64,000 nucleotides of DNA from Arachidicoccus terrestris. Lineage in GTDB: Bacteria > Bacteroidota > Bacteroidia > Chitinophagales > Chitinophagaceae. The stretch is from positions 3,906,001 to 3,970,000 of the forward strand of contig NZ_CP083387.1 in assembly GCF_020042345.1 (NCBI RefSeq). Reading direction: 5' to 3'. The position numbers and the translations under genes were made by a program. Numbering within the stretch: position 1 is the first letter of the stretch; every line of letters starts with the position of its first letter. Positions 25,141-35,049 of this stretch are shown in pieces. The notes under the pieces were generated by a model. That model saw nothing but the letters and a program-made list of their open reading frames with translations. It had not been told where the DNA came from and did no database searches.

Positions 25141-25392
25141 GTTGCGTTAGCGTGATAATTTGAAATATAATGTCTGTATGCTATACAAAGAAAGTGAATC
25201 CTTCCCAAATAACATGGATTCTCGGATGAAATTGACTGGCTTCCCGTCACCGGGCAATGGATATTACAAATACATCAGCTTGTTAATGGTGGCTCATATT
25301 TCTCTTTGTTTTATATCTTAGAGCTGTATACTGATCTGTTATTATTTAATATCTAGCTTCTGAGCTGCCTCAGCAAAATAAAATTCTGCTCC

Positions 25393-26967
25393 ATGACTAA
25401 ATCGTTGACATCGACTATCTATCTATTCCTGAGTAAAAAGGCCTTCCAAACACAATTGTGTTCTATAATACTTCTGATTTCAGGGGTGTCTTGGACAGCA
25501 AAGGCACAGGTGTCTTCCAGTAAGGTTTCAGGCGTTATGCCTGTCACTAAAATCAACAATGGCTTCATCAAAGGTGTCCGTGAGCAAAATAGCTTTGTCT
25601 TTAAGGGCATCCCCTATGCAGCACCCAGAACAGGTGCCTCGAGGTTTATGGCGCCTGTACGACACAAAGACTGGGTAGATACCTTGAATTGTCAGGCCTT
25701 TGGTTCTGCTTCTGCTCAGGCGGGTTCAAAGGAACATCCCGTTGTGGGAAGCGAGGATGGTTTGTATTTAAATGTCTATACGCCTACCCTTTCACAAAAA
25801 GCCAATATGCCAGTATTGGTGTGGGTGCATGGAGGATCAATGGTTGCGGGCTCAGGCAATGGAGCAAACGGCCATGCTTTTGCAGACAGAGATTCGATTG
25901 TTACGGTAACCATAAATTACCGGCTGGGGGTGTTCGGGTTTATGTATCTAGGTGACCTGGGATCTGTATACAAAACATCTGGGAATAATGGCCTTTTAGA
26001 TCTGATACAGGCGCTAAAATGGGTAAAAGTAAATATCGCTCACTTTGGCGGAGATTCTAACCGGGTAACTGTCATGGGAGAATCTGCCGGTGCGAAATTG
26101 TCCAGTGCACTCATCGTTGCTTCCGGAGCCAAGGGCCTTTATTCCGGAATGATCCTGGAGAGCGGCGGCTTTCAATGTATCAGGGATACAGTTACTGCCA
26201 AAGCGATTCGGCAAAGAGTTATGGAGAAATTAAATATAAAAGATCCCCGGGATCTACTGGGCCTGCCGACCGAGAAGCTAATCAACGCGCAGACTGAAGT
26301 ACTCGGAGGCGCAAAAGGCACTAATTATTTCGGACCTGTTATGGACGGTATCATATTAAATGATAGCCCTTATGCCTCAGTGGCTAAACAAGGCCGTAAT
26401 ATAGTTCATTACCTTGTCGGAGCCAATGAAAACGAAAGCAGGATCTTTATGGATATGGATAAAAGGTTATATCACCCGGATTCTACCGTAATTTCAGATT
26501 GGTTTGGCAGTAATTATCCATATTGCCTGGCCGATTACACAAGGGCACTTAAACATTTCGGGAAAAGCAAAGACACTGTTGCAGCTGCCAACGTCCTTTC
26601 AGCTTATATGTACCAAATGCATACCAACCGGCTGGCAAAAGAGCTGGCTGCAGCTGGCAGATCCACCTGGGTCTATAGATATCAATTTCCTCCAGCCAAT
26701 CACGGTTCAGAGCTCCGGTATGTCTGGTATGCCCCTGCACAGATAAGATACACCGCTGATGAACGGGATTTTGGCCGTGATTTGCATAGATATTGGGTTC
26801 AATTCATTCGTAACGGGCGGCCTGGAATTGTAAATAATATTAATTGGGGTCCCTATACATCTAAAAGACAAAACGTTATGATACTCAAAAAACATTTTCA
26901 TTTACAAAAAATTAAGAAATTTTTTAACAATCCCCATCAACCTTCTGCCTGTTTTTTGTTGAATTAG
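25393..26967 (+). CDS. Type-B carboxylesterase/lipase, exported
   Basis: A 524-residue protein with a signal-like N-terminus (LCSIILLISGVSWTAKAQ). Catalytic features: oxyanion run VHGGSMVAGSG, nucleophile in GESAGAK (near residue 232), later a Glu in NENESR and a His in PPANHGSELRYVW. This is the para-nitrobenzyl esterase / cholinesterase family; the natural substrate is unknown. The last 20 residues (QKIKKFFNNPHQPSACFLLN) do not look like the family end and may come from a changed 3' end. Confidence 0.87.
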   Translation: MTKSLTSTIYLFLSKKAFQTQLCSIILLISGVSWTAKAQVSSSKVSGVMPVTKINNGFIKGVREQNSFVFKGIPYAAPRTGASRFMAPVRHKDWVDTLNCQAFGSASAQAGSKEHPVVGSEDGLYLNVYTPTLSQKANMPVLVWVHGGSMVAGSGNGANGHAFADRDSIVTVTINYRLGVFGFMYLGDLGSVYKTSGNNGLLDLIQALKWVKVNIAHFGGDSNRVTVMGESAGAKLSSALIVASGAKGLYSGMILESGGFQCIRDTVTAKAIRQRVMEKLNIKDPRDLLGLPTEKLINAQTEVLGGAKGTNYFGPVMDGIILNDSPYASVAKQGRNIVHYLVGANENESRIFMDMDKRLYHPDSTVISDWFGSNYPYCLADYTRALKHFGKSKDTVAAANVLSAYMYQMHTNRLAKELAAAGRSTWVYRYQFPPANHGSELRYVWYAPAQIRYTADERDFGRDLHRYWVQFIRNGRPGIVNNINWGPYTSKRQNVMILKKHFHLQKIKKFFNNPHQPSACFLLN

Positions 26968-27146
26968 CACCCGTAGAAGACATTTGTCATCCATCCTCAA
27001 CCAGCTGTTTTTCTATGAATTATAATAACTGAGCAAAATTTTGCTCGGAATAATCTTGTTTTGCCCTGTCCAAATATAGAAAAAATCTTATTTGAAAATC
27101 ATTGATATTTAACCCGGATTTTTTTACGCAAACGATTGATTTCAGT

Positions 27147-27154
27147 TACATTTG
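27147..27154 (+). promoter_or_regulatory. glmS promoter, -7 element
   Basis: TACATTTG matches the Bacteroidota -7 consensus TAnnTTTG, 30 bases before the glmS start. A -33 TTTG is not obvious. No glmS ribozyme-like sequence is seen in the short leader. Confidence 0.5.
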
Positions 27155-27184
27155 CAGTCCATTAAACAACTAAAAGATATTTTT

Positions 27185-29020
27185 ATGTGTGGAATTGTAG
27201 GATATGTGGGTTCAAGGCAAGCCTATCCCGTCGTGATTAAAGGACTGAAGCGTCTCGAGTATCGAGGTTATGACAGTGCAGGTATTGCGTTGCTGAACGG
27301 AGGTATTAAACTGTATAAGAAGCAAGGCAAAGTAGCCGATCTGGAAAATTATACTATTGGCAAATCTCTGGAAGGCAATACTGCCATTGGCCATACCAGG
27401 TGGGCGACCCATGGAGAACCCAGTGATGCTAATGCACATCCCCATCTCTCAGGCAGTGGCGAAATTGCCATGATCCATAACGGTATCATCGAAAACTATG
27501 CTTCTCTGAAAGCAGACCTGTTACAAAAAGGTTACCGGTTTAATAGCGATACGGATACAGAAGTGCTGCTCAATTTTATTGAAGATATCTATAAGAACAA
27601 TGGAGGGAATCTGGAAGAGGCGCTTCGTATTGCTCTGAAAAGAGTTGTGGGCGCTTATTGCATCCTGCTGATTGAAACCAGTAACCCTGACACAATTATC
27701 GCTGCCAGAAAAGGAAGTCCGCTGGTAATCGGTATCGGTAAAAATGAACACTTTCTGGCGTCCGATGCTACCCCTATTGTGGAATATACCAAGGAGGTCG
27801 TGTATGTTAATGACTATGAGATTGCTATTGTAAAGCCCGATGAGCTGATTTTGAAAAATCTGGGTAACGAGAAACAGACGCCATTTATAACAAAACTCGA
27901 TTTGGAGCTGGACACCATTGAAAAAGGAGGCTATGATCACTTCATGCTTAAAGAGATCTTTGAACAGCCCAAAACTATTTTGGATTGTTTAAGAGGGCGG
28001 CTCAATGCAGAAAAGGGGACCATCCAGGTAAGTGGCATTGAAAACTATCTGGATGAGATTTCTAAAGCGAACCGTATTATTATTATTGCCTGTGGTACGA
28101 GCTGGCATGCCGGACTGGTCGCTGAATATATTATTGAAGAGACTTGCCGCATACCGGTTGAAGTGGAATACGCATCGGAGTTTAGATATAGAAACCCAAT
28201 CGTTCACAAAGGGGACATGATCATTGCCATCTCCCAGAGTGGTGAGACCGCTGATACTATTGTAGCTATTGAAAAAGCTAAAGAACAGGGGGCAATTATT
28301 ATGGGTATTGTCAATGTGGTTGGTTCTTCTATTGCCCGTATTTCACAGACAGGTGCTTATACCCATTCAGGTCCGGAAATCGGAGTGGCGAGTACGAAAG
28401 CATTTACCGGACAGCTGGCAGCCCTCATGCTGGTGGCCTTTAAAATCGCCCATCACAAGAATACCATTTCGGAAGAGCGCTACCGTGAGCTTTGCGCTGA
28501 ATTGGCCCTTGTGCCAGGCAAGGTAGAGAAGATCCTGGAGCAAAATGACGCTATTAAAGCGATAGCCGAGACATTGAAGGACGCCTCGGATGCGCTGTTT
28601 TTGGGAAGAGGTTATAATTTCCCGATCGCCCTGGAAGGGGCGCTCAAATTAAAAGAGATTTCTTATATCCATGCAGAAGGTTATCCTGCTGCGGAAATGA
28701 AGCACGGCCCGATTGCATTGGTTGATGACAAGCTGCCGGTCATCTTCGTGGCCACAAAGGATATCTACCACGAAAAGATCATTAGTAATATGCAGGAGAT
28801 CAAAGCCAGAAAAGGACAGGTCATTGCCGTCATCAATGAAGGTGATGATGTCACGCCTGCCATCGCTGATAGTGTGATCATGATTCCTGAGGCAGATGAG
28901 ATTATCGCGCCGATCTTAAATGTCGTTCCTTTACAGTTACTCTCCTATCATATCGGTATCGCAAGGGGGTGCAATGTGGATATGCCGAGGAATCTGGCTA
29001 AGTCCGTTACTGTAGAATAG
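27185..29020 (+). CDS. glmS: Glutamine--fructose-6-phosphate aminotransferase (isomerising)
   Basis: A 611-residue protein from ATG at 27185, so that Cys2 (MCGIVGYVG) is the nucleophile after Met removal; a longer frame begins at 27152 but would bury it. The N-terminal glutaminase domain has RWATHGEPSDANAHPH. Two SIS domains follow (GTSWHAGLVAEYIIEE; SQSGETADTIVAI; GRGYNFPIALEGALKLKE), ending in the conserved PRNLAKSVTVE. It makes glucosamine-6-phosphate for peptidoglycan and LPS. Confidence 0.97.
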   Translation: MCGIVGYVGSRQAYPVVIKGLKRLEYRGYDSAGIALLNGGIKLYKKQGKVADLENYTIGKSLEGNTAIGHTRWATHGEPSDANAHPHLSGSGEIAMIHNGIIENYASLKADLLQKGYRFNSDTDTEVLLNFIEDIYKNNGGNLEEALRIALKRVVGAYCILLIETSNPDTIIAARKGSPLVIGIGKNEHFLASDATPIVEYTKEVVYVNDYEIAIVKPDELILKNLGNEKQTPFITKLDLELDTIEKGGYDHFMLKEIFEQPKTILDCLRGRLNAEKGTIQVSGIENYLDEISKANRIIIIACGTSWHAGLVAEYIIEETCRIPVEVEYASEFRYRNPIVHKGDMIIAISQSGETADTIVAIEKAKEQGAIIMGIVNVVGSSIARISQTGAYTHSGPEIGVASTKAFTGQLAALMLVAFKIAHHKNTISEERYRELCAELALVPGKVEKILEQNDAIKAIAETLKDASDALFLGRGYNFPIALEGALKLKEISYIHAEGYPAAEMKHGPIALVDDKLPVIFVATKDIYHEKIISNMQEIKARKGQVIAVINEGDDVTPAIADSVIMIPEADEIIAPILNVVPLQLLSYHIGIARGCNVDMPRNLAKSVTVE

Positions 29021-29193
29021 CATGAATAATATGGCATCGAAACATAGACACAAAAATACTGGCAGCAAGTGGAAGTGATATCTAACAGTATTCTAAAAAT
29101 TATATTAACAGTAGCACGTTTTTGTCAGAAGTTCAGATTCCATATGAGCCGCTGACAGGCGGATGCTGTTCTGTTAATACAAATACCTATCGA

Positions 29194-31392
29194 ATGAACA
29201 ATATTACCAAATTGCCCCTGGACTCTCTGGGTTATAATTTTATAAAAAAGCAGTATCTGCCAAAAGGGAAGGATGAATATTACCTGCGTAATCTCCAAAA
29301 CCGGAACGGTACTAAATACAGGCAGCTATCTGCCTTTGAAATAGAAGTCCTCGTTAGAAACAGAAACACCAGTGATAACTGGAATAACATCCTGGTGTCT
29401 GATCATTTTAATCCGGAATTGGTTAAAAACTGTAAGTTCTACGGATTGGTCCGGATCGGTAAACTAGAGCCTTTTTTCTTGAGTTTCAGTGATCTTAAAG
29501 TAGCTGTCGGGCTTTATGATTCAACGATTATCAGCAGTGATATAGGCGATAACAGCGTCATTAACAACGTACATTACCTTTCGCATTATATTATTGGCCA
29601 GGAAGTGATCCTCACCAATATTAATGAGATTCAAACCACAGATATCTGTAAGTTCGGTAATGGGATTATTAAGGAAGGCGAGCAGGAGTCTGTCCGGATC
29701 TGGCTGGAGATCTGTAATGAAAATGGTGGAAGGAAGATATTGCCTTTTAACGGGATGCTGCCGGGTGATGCATGGCTCTGGAGCAAATACCGTGATGATG
29801 ATCAGTTGCTGGAACGCTTTAAACAATTAACGGAAACGGAATTTAAAACGGCAAGGGGGTTCTATGGTAAGATTGGTGACCGCACGGTCATTAAGAACTC
29901 TAATATTATTAAAGATGTCTGGATAGGTTCAGATGCGTATATAAAGGGTGCTAATAAATTAAAGAATCTGACCATTAATTCCGGAGAAGAAGGGCGTACA
30001 CAAATTGGAGAAGGCTGCGAGCTGGTCAATGGTAGTGTGGGGTTTGGTAGCCGCATTTTCTACGGCGTCAAAGCCGTACGCTTTGTCACGGCTTCCCACA
30101 CTCAACTCAAATATGGCGCCCGTCTGATCAACTCCTATATGGGCAGTAATGCGACGATTTCTTGTTGCGAAGTGCTGAACTCTCTGATCTTTCCTGGGCA
30201 TGAACAGCATCATAATAACTCATTTCTATGTGCTTCGACTATAATGGGGCAAAGCAATATTCCTGCCGGAGCCACCATCGGGTCAAATCATAATTCCAGA
30301 GGCGCAGATGGAGAGATCGTGGCCGGTAGAGGATTCTGGCCGGCTTTATGTGTTTCGCTCAAGCATAACTGTAAGTTTGCCAGTTTTACCATGTTGGCAA
30401 AAGGAGATTATAATTATGAATTGAATATACCACTACCCTTCTCATTGATCAGCATACATCCTATTACCAATTCTTTGATCATTATGCCGGGTTATTGGTT
30501 TATGTATAACATGTATGCACTCAAAAGAAATGCATGGAAATATGGTGACAGGGATCAGCGTAAACAAAAGCCCCAATATTTAGAATTCGATTTTCTGGCA
30601 CCGGATACCGTCGGAGAGATTCTGGAAGCAATCAGACTGCTGGAAAAATATACCGGCCGCGCTTATTATAAGGCGGAAGGAACCACAGAACCCGACGAAG
30701 AAGCTTTGATCTTAAAAGGAAAAGAGCTATTAAATGATCGGGTTTTTCATATAGAATCCCTGACCATTTTAGCTGATGGCATTGAGAACGCAAAAAGAAA
30801 TGTGGAAATTATCAAAGTACGTGGTGCTTATGAGTGCTATCAGAAAATGGTTCGCCTGTATGGCTACCGTCATTTATTTTCCGAAGATCGATTGGCTACT
30901 GCAAAAAACCTGAAAGCATTACTGACAGATTTGCCTTCTGCTCCTAAAAGACAGATTTGGCTGAATGTCGGCGGGCAGTTGATTCCTGAAAAGAATGTAG
31001 AAAGTCTGAAAGACCGGGTTCGCAATGGCAAGATTCATACATGGGATGAGCTACATGATTTCTATACTGCTCAGGGCGAAAAATATCCCGAACAAAAAAG
31101 AATAGACGCGTTAGCTGCCCTTACTGAGTCCTTAGGAATCTCTCTGCGGACTTTATCCAGAGAGAAATTACAGGAATTGGCTACAGATTATCTAGAGATC
31201 CAAAAGTGGATGGTCGATCAAATCGTGACTTCCAGGAAGAAAGATTACTCTAACGCCTATCGGAAAATGATGTATAGTAATCAGGAAGAGATGGAAGCGG
31301 TCGTTGGCAAGCTGTCTGATAACGGATTTATTAAAGATCAAAAAAAAGCGCTTAAACAGCTGACTGAACAGTTAAGTAGGTTTATTGGCTAA
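29194..31392 (+). CDS. DUF4954 family protein, left-handed beta-helix
   Basis: A 732-residue protein from the ATG at 29194; an in-frame TTG at 29122 would add 24 residues. Residues 50-130 carry the family start (YRQLSAFEIEVLVRNRNTSD). From about 120 to 380 there are hexapeptide-like repeats typical of left-handed beta-helix transferases (IGDRTVIKNSNIIKDVWIGS; AGATIGSNHNSRGADGE). The C-terminal 300 residues are helical. The family is nearly confined to Bacteroidota and has no proven function; a sugar-nucleotide transferase role is plausible. It follows glmS in the same direction. Confidence 0.85.
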   Translation: MNNITKLPLDSLGYNFIKKQYLPKGKDEYYLRNLQNRNGTKYRQLSAFEIEVLVRNRNTSDNWNNILVSDHFNPELVKNCKFYGLVRIGKLEPFFLSFSDLKVAVGLYDSTIISSDIGDNSVINNVHYLSHYIIGQEVILTNINEIQTTDICKFGNGIIKEGEQESVRIWLEICNENGGRKILPFNGMLPGDAWLWSKYRDDDQLLERFKQLTETEFKTARGFYGKIGDRTVIKNSNIIKDVWIGSDAYIKGANKLKNLTINSGEEGRTQIGEGCELVNGSVGFGSRIFYGVKAVRFVTASHTQLKYGARLINSYMGSNATISCCEVLNSLIFPGHEQHHNNSFLCASTIMGQSNIPAGATIGSNHNSRGADGEIVAGRGFWPALCVSLKHNCKFASFTMLAKGDYNYELNIPLPFSLISIHPITNSLIIMPGYWFMYNMYALKRNAWKYGDRDQRKQKPQYLEFDFLAPDTVGEILEAIRLLEKYTGRAYYKAEGTTEPDEEALILKGKELLNDRVFHIESLTILADGIENAKRNVEIIKVRGAYECYQKMVRLYGYRHLFSEDRLATAKNLKALLTDLPSAPKRQIWLNVGGQLIPEKNVESLKDRVRNGKIHTWDELHDFYTAQGEKYPEQKRIDALAALTESLGISLRTLSREKLQELATDYLEIQKWMVDQIVTSRKKDYSNAYRKMMYSNQEEMEAVVGKLSDNGFIKDQKKALKQLTEQLSRFIG

Positions 31393-31420
31393 AAGAATAC
31401 TTTGGTATCTATAACAAAAT

Positions 31421-31464
31421 AAAATGGCGACGCAACAATTTTGACCCTGTTGCGCCGCCATTTT
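31421..31464. terminator. Bidirectional terminator
   Basis: Arms of 17 bases with one mismatch (AAAATGGCGACGCAACA at 31421-31437 and its near complement at 31448-31464), flanked by A and T runs. It lies between the convergent DUF4954 and thrS genes and should stop both. Confidence 0.85.
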
Positions 31465-31496
31465 AAAGGAGAATCTTATCCGGCTAAAGAAAAATA

Positions 31497-33431
31497 TTAG
31501 CTTATCTTGTCATTTACTTCTTTTTCAATAAGTTGAATAAAGGTTTCCAAATCCTGACTGCCTAATTCACCGGCGGATTGTTTACGGACTCCTACAGTTT
31601 GGCTTTCCATTTCCTTCTCTCCTACAATCAGCATATATGGAATCTTCGCCAGCTCCGTGTCACGGATCTTACGTCCTATCTTTTCACTTCGCTCGTCGAC
31701 ACTAGCACGGACATTTCTGGCTTTTAAGGTTTTTTCCACTTCATAGGCATAGTCATTATACTTATCAGAGATAGGTAATATCTTTACTTGTGTCGGTACC
31801 AACCATAATGGCAGTTTACCGGCACAGTTTTCAAGTAAAACGGCTACAAACCTTTCCATGGAGCCAAATGGTGCCCTATGAATCATGACCGGCCTCTTGC
31901 GGGTATTATCGCTGTCAATGTATTCCAGTTCAAAGCGTTCGGGAAGATTATAGTCTACCTGAATGGTCCCCAGTTGCCAGCTTCTACCCAGCGCATCTTT
32001 GACCATGAAGTCCAGTTTGGGGCCGTAGAAAGCCGCTTCTCCGTATTCCACAATAGTAGGCAGGCCTTTTTCTGCGGCTGCTTCTTTGATCGCTTCCTCA
32101 GCAATATCCCAGTTGGTTTCGCTGCCTATATATTTACTGCGGTCTTGCTGATCTCTTAATGAGACCTGAGCGGTATACTCTTTAAAACCAAGAGAATTAA
32201 ACACATATAATACAAGGTCAATGACCTTTTTAAATTCATCTTTCACCTGATCCGGACGGCAAAATAGATGCGCGTCATCTTGGGTAAAGCCGCGTACACG
32301 GGTCAGGCCGTGCAGTTCTCCTGCCTGTTCATACCTGTAAACAGTGCCAAACTCCGCAAAACGCACGGGAAGATCTTTATAAGATTTAGGAGAGGTTTTA
32401 TAGATTTCACAGTGGTGCGGACAGTTCATCGGCTTTAACAGGAATTCTTCTCCCTCATGAGGAGTCTTGATGGGCTGAAAGCTATCTTTACCATATTTCT
32501 CGTAATGACCAGATGTTTTATATAGGTTGATATTACCGATATGAGGTGTGATAACCGGTAAATAACCACTCTCAATTTGTGCTTTCTGCAGAAACTGCTG
32601 CAATCTTTCCCGGAGCATAGCCCCATTGGGCAGCCATAGTGGCAGGCCCGCTCCCACTTTTTCCGAGAAAGCAAAAAGCTCCAGTTCTTTACCTAATTTA
32701 CGATGGTCACGTTTTTTTGCTTCTTCCAGAAAGGTTAGATAATCATCGAGATCTTTTTTAGCAGGGAATGTAATGCCATAGATCCTGGTCAGCATTTTAT
32801 TTTTTTCATCTCCCCTCCAATACGCTCCGGCAATATTGGTTAGTTTGATGGCCTTGATGAAGCCGGTATTAGGGATGTGCGGGCCACGACAAAGGTCCGT
32901 AAAGTCTCCTTGGGTATAAAAAGTAATGTTTCCATCTTCCAGCCCCTCAATAAGTTCGAGTTTATAAGGATCTTGCTTTTCGGTAAAATAAGCGATAGCG
33001 TCTGCCTTGGGAACCGCCTTTCGGCTAAAGCGTTCCTTCCTGGAGGCATGTTCTTTCATTTTTTTCTCGATGGCTTCCAGGTCCGAATCGGTAATTTTCT
33101 GATCACCAAGGTCAATATCATAGTAAAAACCATTTTCAATGGGCGGTCCGATGGCGAATTTGGTATCAGGATAAATGTCCTGGAGCGCCTCTGCCATCAA
33201 GTGAGCGGAAGAGTGCCAGAATGTGGATTTACCACCTTTATCTTCCCAAGTCAAGAACTTGATATGGCTATCCTGGGTTATCGGGCCAAAAGCATCTACA
33301 ACTTTGCCATCCAGCTCAACTGCCAGTACTTTACGCATCAGCCCCTCGCTGATGGATTTTGCGATATCCAATCCTGAAATGCCGCTCTCATATTCACGTA
33401 CAGCACCATCAGGAAAAGTAATATGAATCAT
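31497..33431 (-). CDS. thrS: Threonyl-tRNA synthetase
   Basis: A 644-residue class II synthetase, full length, from ATG at 33431. It shows the TGS domain (residues 1-62), the editing domain with HxxxH-type zinc site ([11 protein letters not shown] near 74), the catalytic core with [10 protein letters not shown] (zinc Cys/His) near 335, and the C-terminal anticodon-binding domain ([20 protein letters not shown] near 543). It charges tRNA-Thr. Confidence 0.97.
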   Translation of the reverse strand: MIHITFPDGAVREYESGISGLDIAKSISEGLMRKVLAVELDGKVVDAFGPITQDSHIKFLTWEDKGGKSTFWHSSAHLMAEALQDIYPDTKFAIGPPIENGFYYDIDLGDQKITDSDLEAIEKKMKEHASRKERFSRKAVPKADAIAYFTEKQDPYKLELIEGLEDGNITFYTQGDFTDLCRGPHIPNTGFIKAIKLTNIAGAYWRGDEKNKMLTRIYGITFPAKKDLDDYLTFLEEAKKRDHRKLGKELELFAFSEKVGAGLPLWLPNGAMLRERLQQFLQKAQIESGYLPVITPHIGNINLYKTSGHYEKYGKDSFQPIKTPHEGEEFLLKPMNCPHHCEIYKTSPKSYKDLPVRFAEFGTVYRYEQAGELHGLTRVRGFTQDDAHLFCRPDQVKDEFKKVIDLVLYVFNSLGFKEYTAQVSLRDQQDRSKYIGSETNWDIAEEAIKEAAAEKGLPTIVEYGEAAFYGPKLDFMVKDALGRSWQLGTIQVDYNLPERFELEYIDSDNTRKRPVMIHRAPFGSMERFVAVLLENCAGKLPLWLVPTQVKILPISDKYNDYAYEVEKTLKARNVRASVDERSEKIGRKIRDTELAKIPYMLIVGEKEMESQTVGVRKQSAGELGSQDLETFIQLIEKEVNDKIS

Positions 33432-33587
33432 AATCAATAGAATATAATACCCATAACGTGCCAGTTTTAATGGCTGGACCAGTTATGTATCTGTTTTTAA
33501 AAAGTGTTCAAAAATACAACTATGCCGTGAAATCCAAGCGAACCGGCCCGATATAATTAACTGAAAACTGCAACCATGACCGCTCTT

Positions 33588-34208
33588 CTATAAACGGGCG
33601 AATGAAATGGAATCTTCCACAGAGCCGCAATGGAGCATACCGCTGTGGTAGGTGGGATCTTTGGTGCCGAAGTAAGGATTGATGATTTTGGAGGAATCAC
33701 TCAACCAGAACCCTTCTTCGTCTCCATTGAATGCCATGGGGCACTTTATATGATAAATGGTTTTTCGGTCGTATTGGACCGTTCTGAGCAGGTTATATAG
33801 TGCCTCGGTTGTCGTGTAGAAATCTCGCCTTTGCCCTGATATCGCCGTATCCTTAATAATGCTGGTACAGCCATCCTGTATGGATTTGCCATAGCTCTGC
33901 GCTGTTTGTATCAACAGGGAATCAGCTTTGAGTTCTGTATAGGGAACGGCCGCCGCCAATTTACTAAGGGAATCTGCCATCTGGCCAATGGAATCTGCAG
34001 GGGCCCAACGTACCAGGCCATCATGCAATGTATAATAGGCATCTAACATAGCATCCAGGCTTAGGTTAAGTTTATCTGTATTCTTACTGATCTTCAGCGG
34101 AATCTCTTTGTCTTTTTCCACATCTTTGTTTGTGCTTTTTGCATAGAAGATATATGCAGCAAAGCATACAACCAATGCCAGAACGATGAAAACTCCTTTT
34201 TTTAGCAT
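33588..34208 (-). CDS. DUF3347 domain protein, exported
   Basis: A 206-residue protein from ATG at 34208, whose N-terminal hydrophobic stretch (GVFIVLALVVCFAAYIFY) is a signal or membrane anchor. Residues 50-150 form the DUF3347 helical part (LDAMLDAYYTLHDGLVRWAP). The C-terminus has CPMAFNGDEEGFWLSDSSKI and YHSGMLHCG, with two Cys and several Met, which resembles the copper-binding end of CusB-like and DUF3347 proteins. A role in copper handling is inferred; no CusA/CusB genes are in the window. Confidence 0.75.
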   Translation of the reverse strand: MLKKGVFIVLALVVCFAAYIFYAKSTNKDVEKDKEIPLKISKNTDKLNLSLDAMLDAYYTLHDGLVRWAPADSIGQMADSLSKLAAAVPYTELKADSLLIQTAQSYGKSIQDGCTSIIKDTAISGQRRDFYTTTEALYNLLRTVQYDRKTIYHIKCPMAFNGDEEGFWLSDSSKIINPYFGTKDPTYHSGMLHCGSVEDSISFARL

Positions 34209-34499
34209 GATATTGGTTTTTTCGGTGATTTGAGGCCCATTGGTCCGCATATTTGCGATACGTGAAAACGGAACCGTCACGCAAAAGTACGTCAAAAATA
34301 AGGGATATAGTACGGAATCGCTCTATAGACGTTATCAGCGTGACATTTTTTGTTTAATAAGGTCATTTGAAGTGGAATATGCAATATGACCAATTGTTCC
34401 ACGGTTAATAAGCGATCCAACGGACTGTATCTGGTGGATCTTGCTATTGTATATGAAATGTTATAATCTCTCTGCCCCCGGTATTTAGGTAAAAATAGA

Positions 34500-34539
34500 T
34501 TTGTCGGACCTATTATAGTTAAGTAACTTTACAAAGTTA
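34500..34539 (+). promoter_or_regulatory. MarR promoter and operator
   Basis: TTTG at 34500-34503 and TAACTTTA at 34524-34531 are 20 bases apart, a fair -33/-7 pair. The -7 box is half of an inverted repeat, TAACTTT-AC-AAAGTTA (34524-34539), which should be the operator of the MarR gene that starts 30 bases on. Confidence 0.65.
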
Positions 34540-34568
34540 ATTAATAAATAAAATTTACTATTAATATA

Positions 34569-35015
34569 ATGGATCCTGCAATCAACCTCAATGACGCTGA
34601 TTTTAAATTATCCGTAGGACTGTATAATGTACTCGGTAAATTGTTACGAAAATTAAGAAAGCAGTCAGGGAAGCAGCCTTTTTCGACAACAGAACAGGCC
34701 ACCATGGCTCTTTTAGATAGCAATGGACAAATGTTGCCGTCAGAGCTTGCCGATGCCCATCATATTTCGGCTCAGGGAGTTTCTCAAATTGTGAGCCGTC
34801 TATATGAGCAAGGTATAATGGACAAACATCCGGACGGGGCAGACAAAAGAAAAGTTTATCTTTCTCTTACCAAAAAAGGGCAGCAGGAACTTCTGGACAT
34901 CCGGGTATCTCGTAGTAAATGGCTTTCCGGTGCTGTTAGTCAGCAGTTAAGTCAAAAAGAAAAAAATACAATCAAAGAAGCTGTAGAGATTCTAGGCCGG
35001 CTGGCCGACAATTAA
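34569..35015 (+). CDS. MarR-family transcriptional regulator
   Basis: A 148-residue protein with a winged helix in the centre: QATMALLDSNGQMLPSELAD, HHISAQGVSQIVSRLYEQGI (recognition helix) and DKRKVYLSLTKKGQQEL (wing). It stands 34 bases before an MFS transporter gene in the same direction. It probably represses itself and the transporter through the palindrome at 34524-34539, with an unknown ligand. Confidence 0.9.
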   Translation: MDPAINLNDADFKLSVGLYNVLGKLLRKLRKQSGKQPFSTTEQATMALLDSNGQMLPSELADAHHISAQGVSQIVSRLYEQGIMDKHPDGADKRKVYLSLTKKGQQELLDIRVSRSKWLSGAVSQQLSQKEKNTIKEAVEILGRLADN

Positions 35016-35049
35016 TGCAGATTATTATAATGGCGTTTTAAACCGTTTT

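Noticed and set aside
27000-27184. Possible glmS ribozyme
   Set aside because: The leader after the promoter is only about 25 bases; no pseudoknot core is visible.
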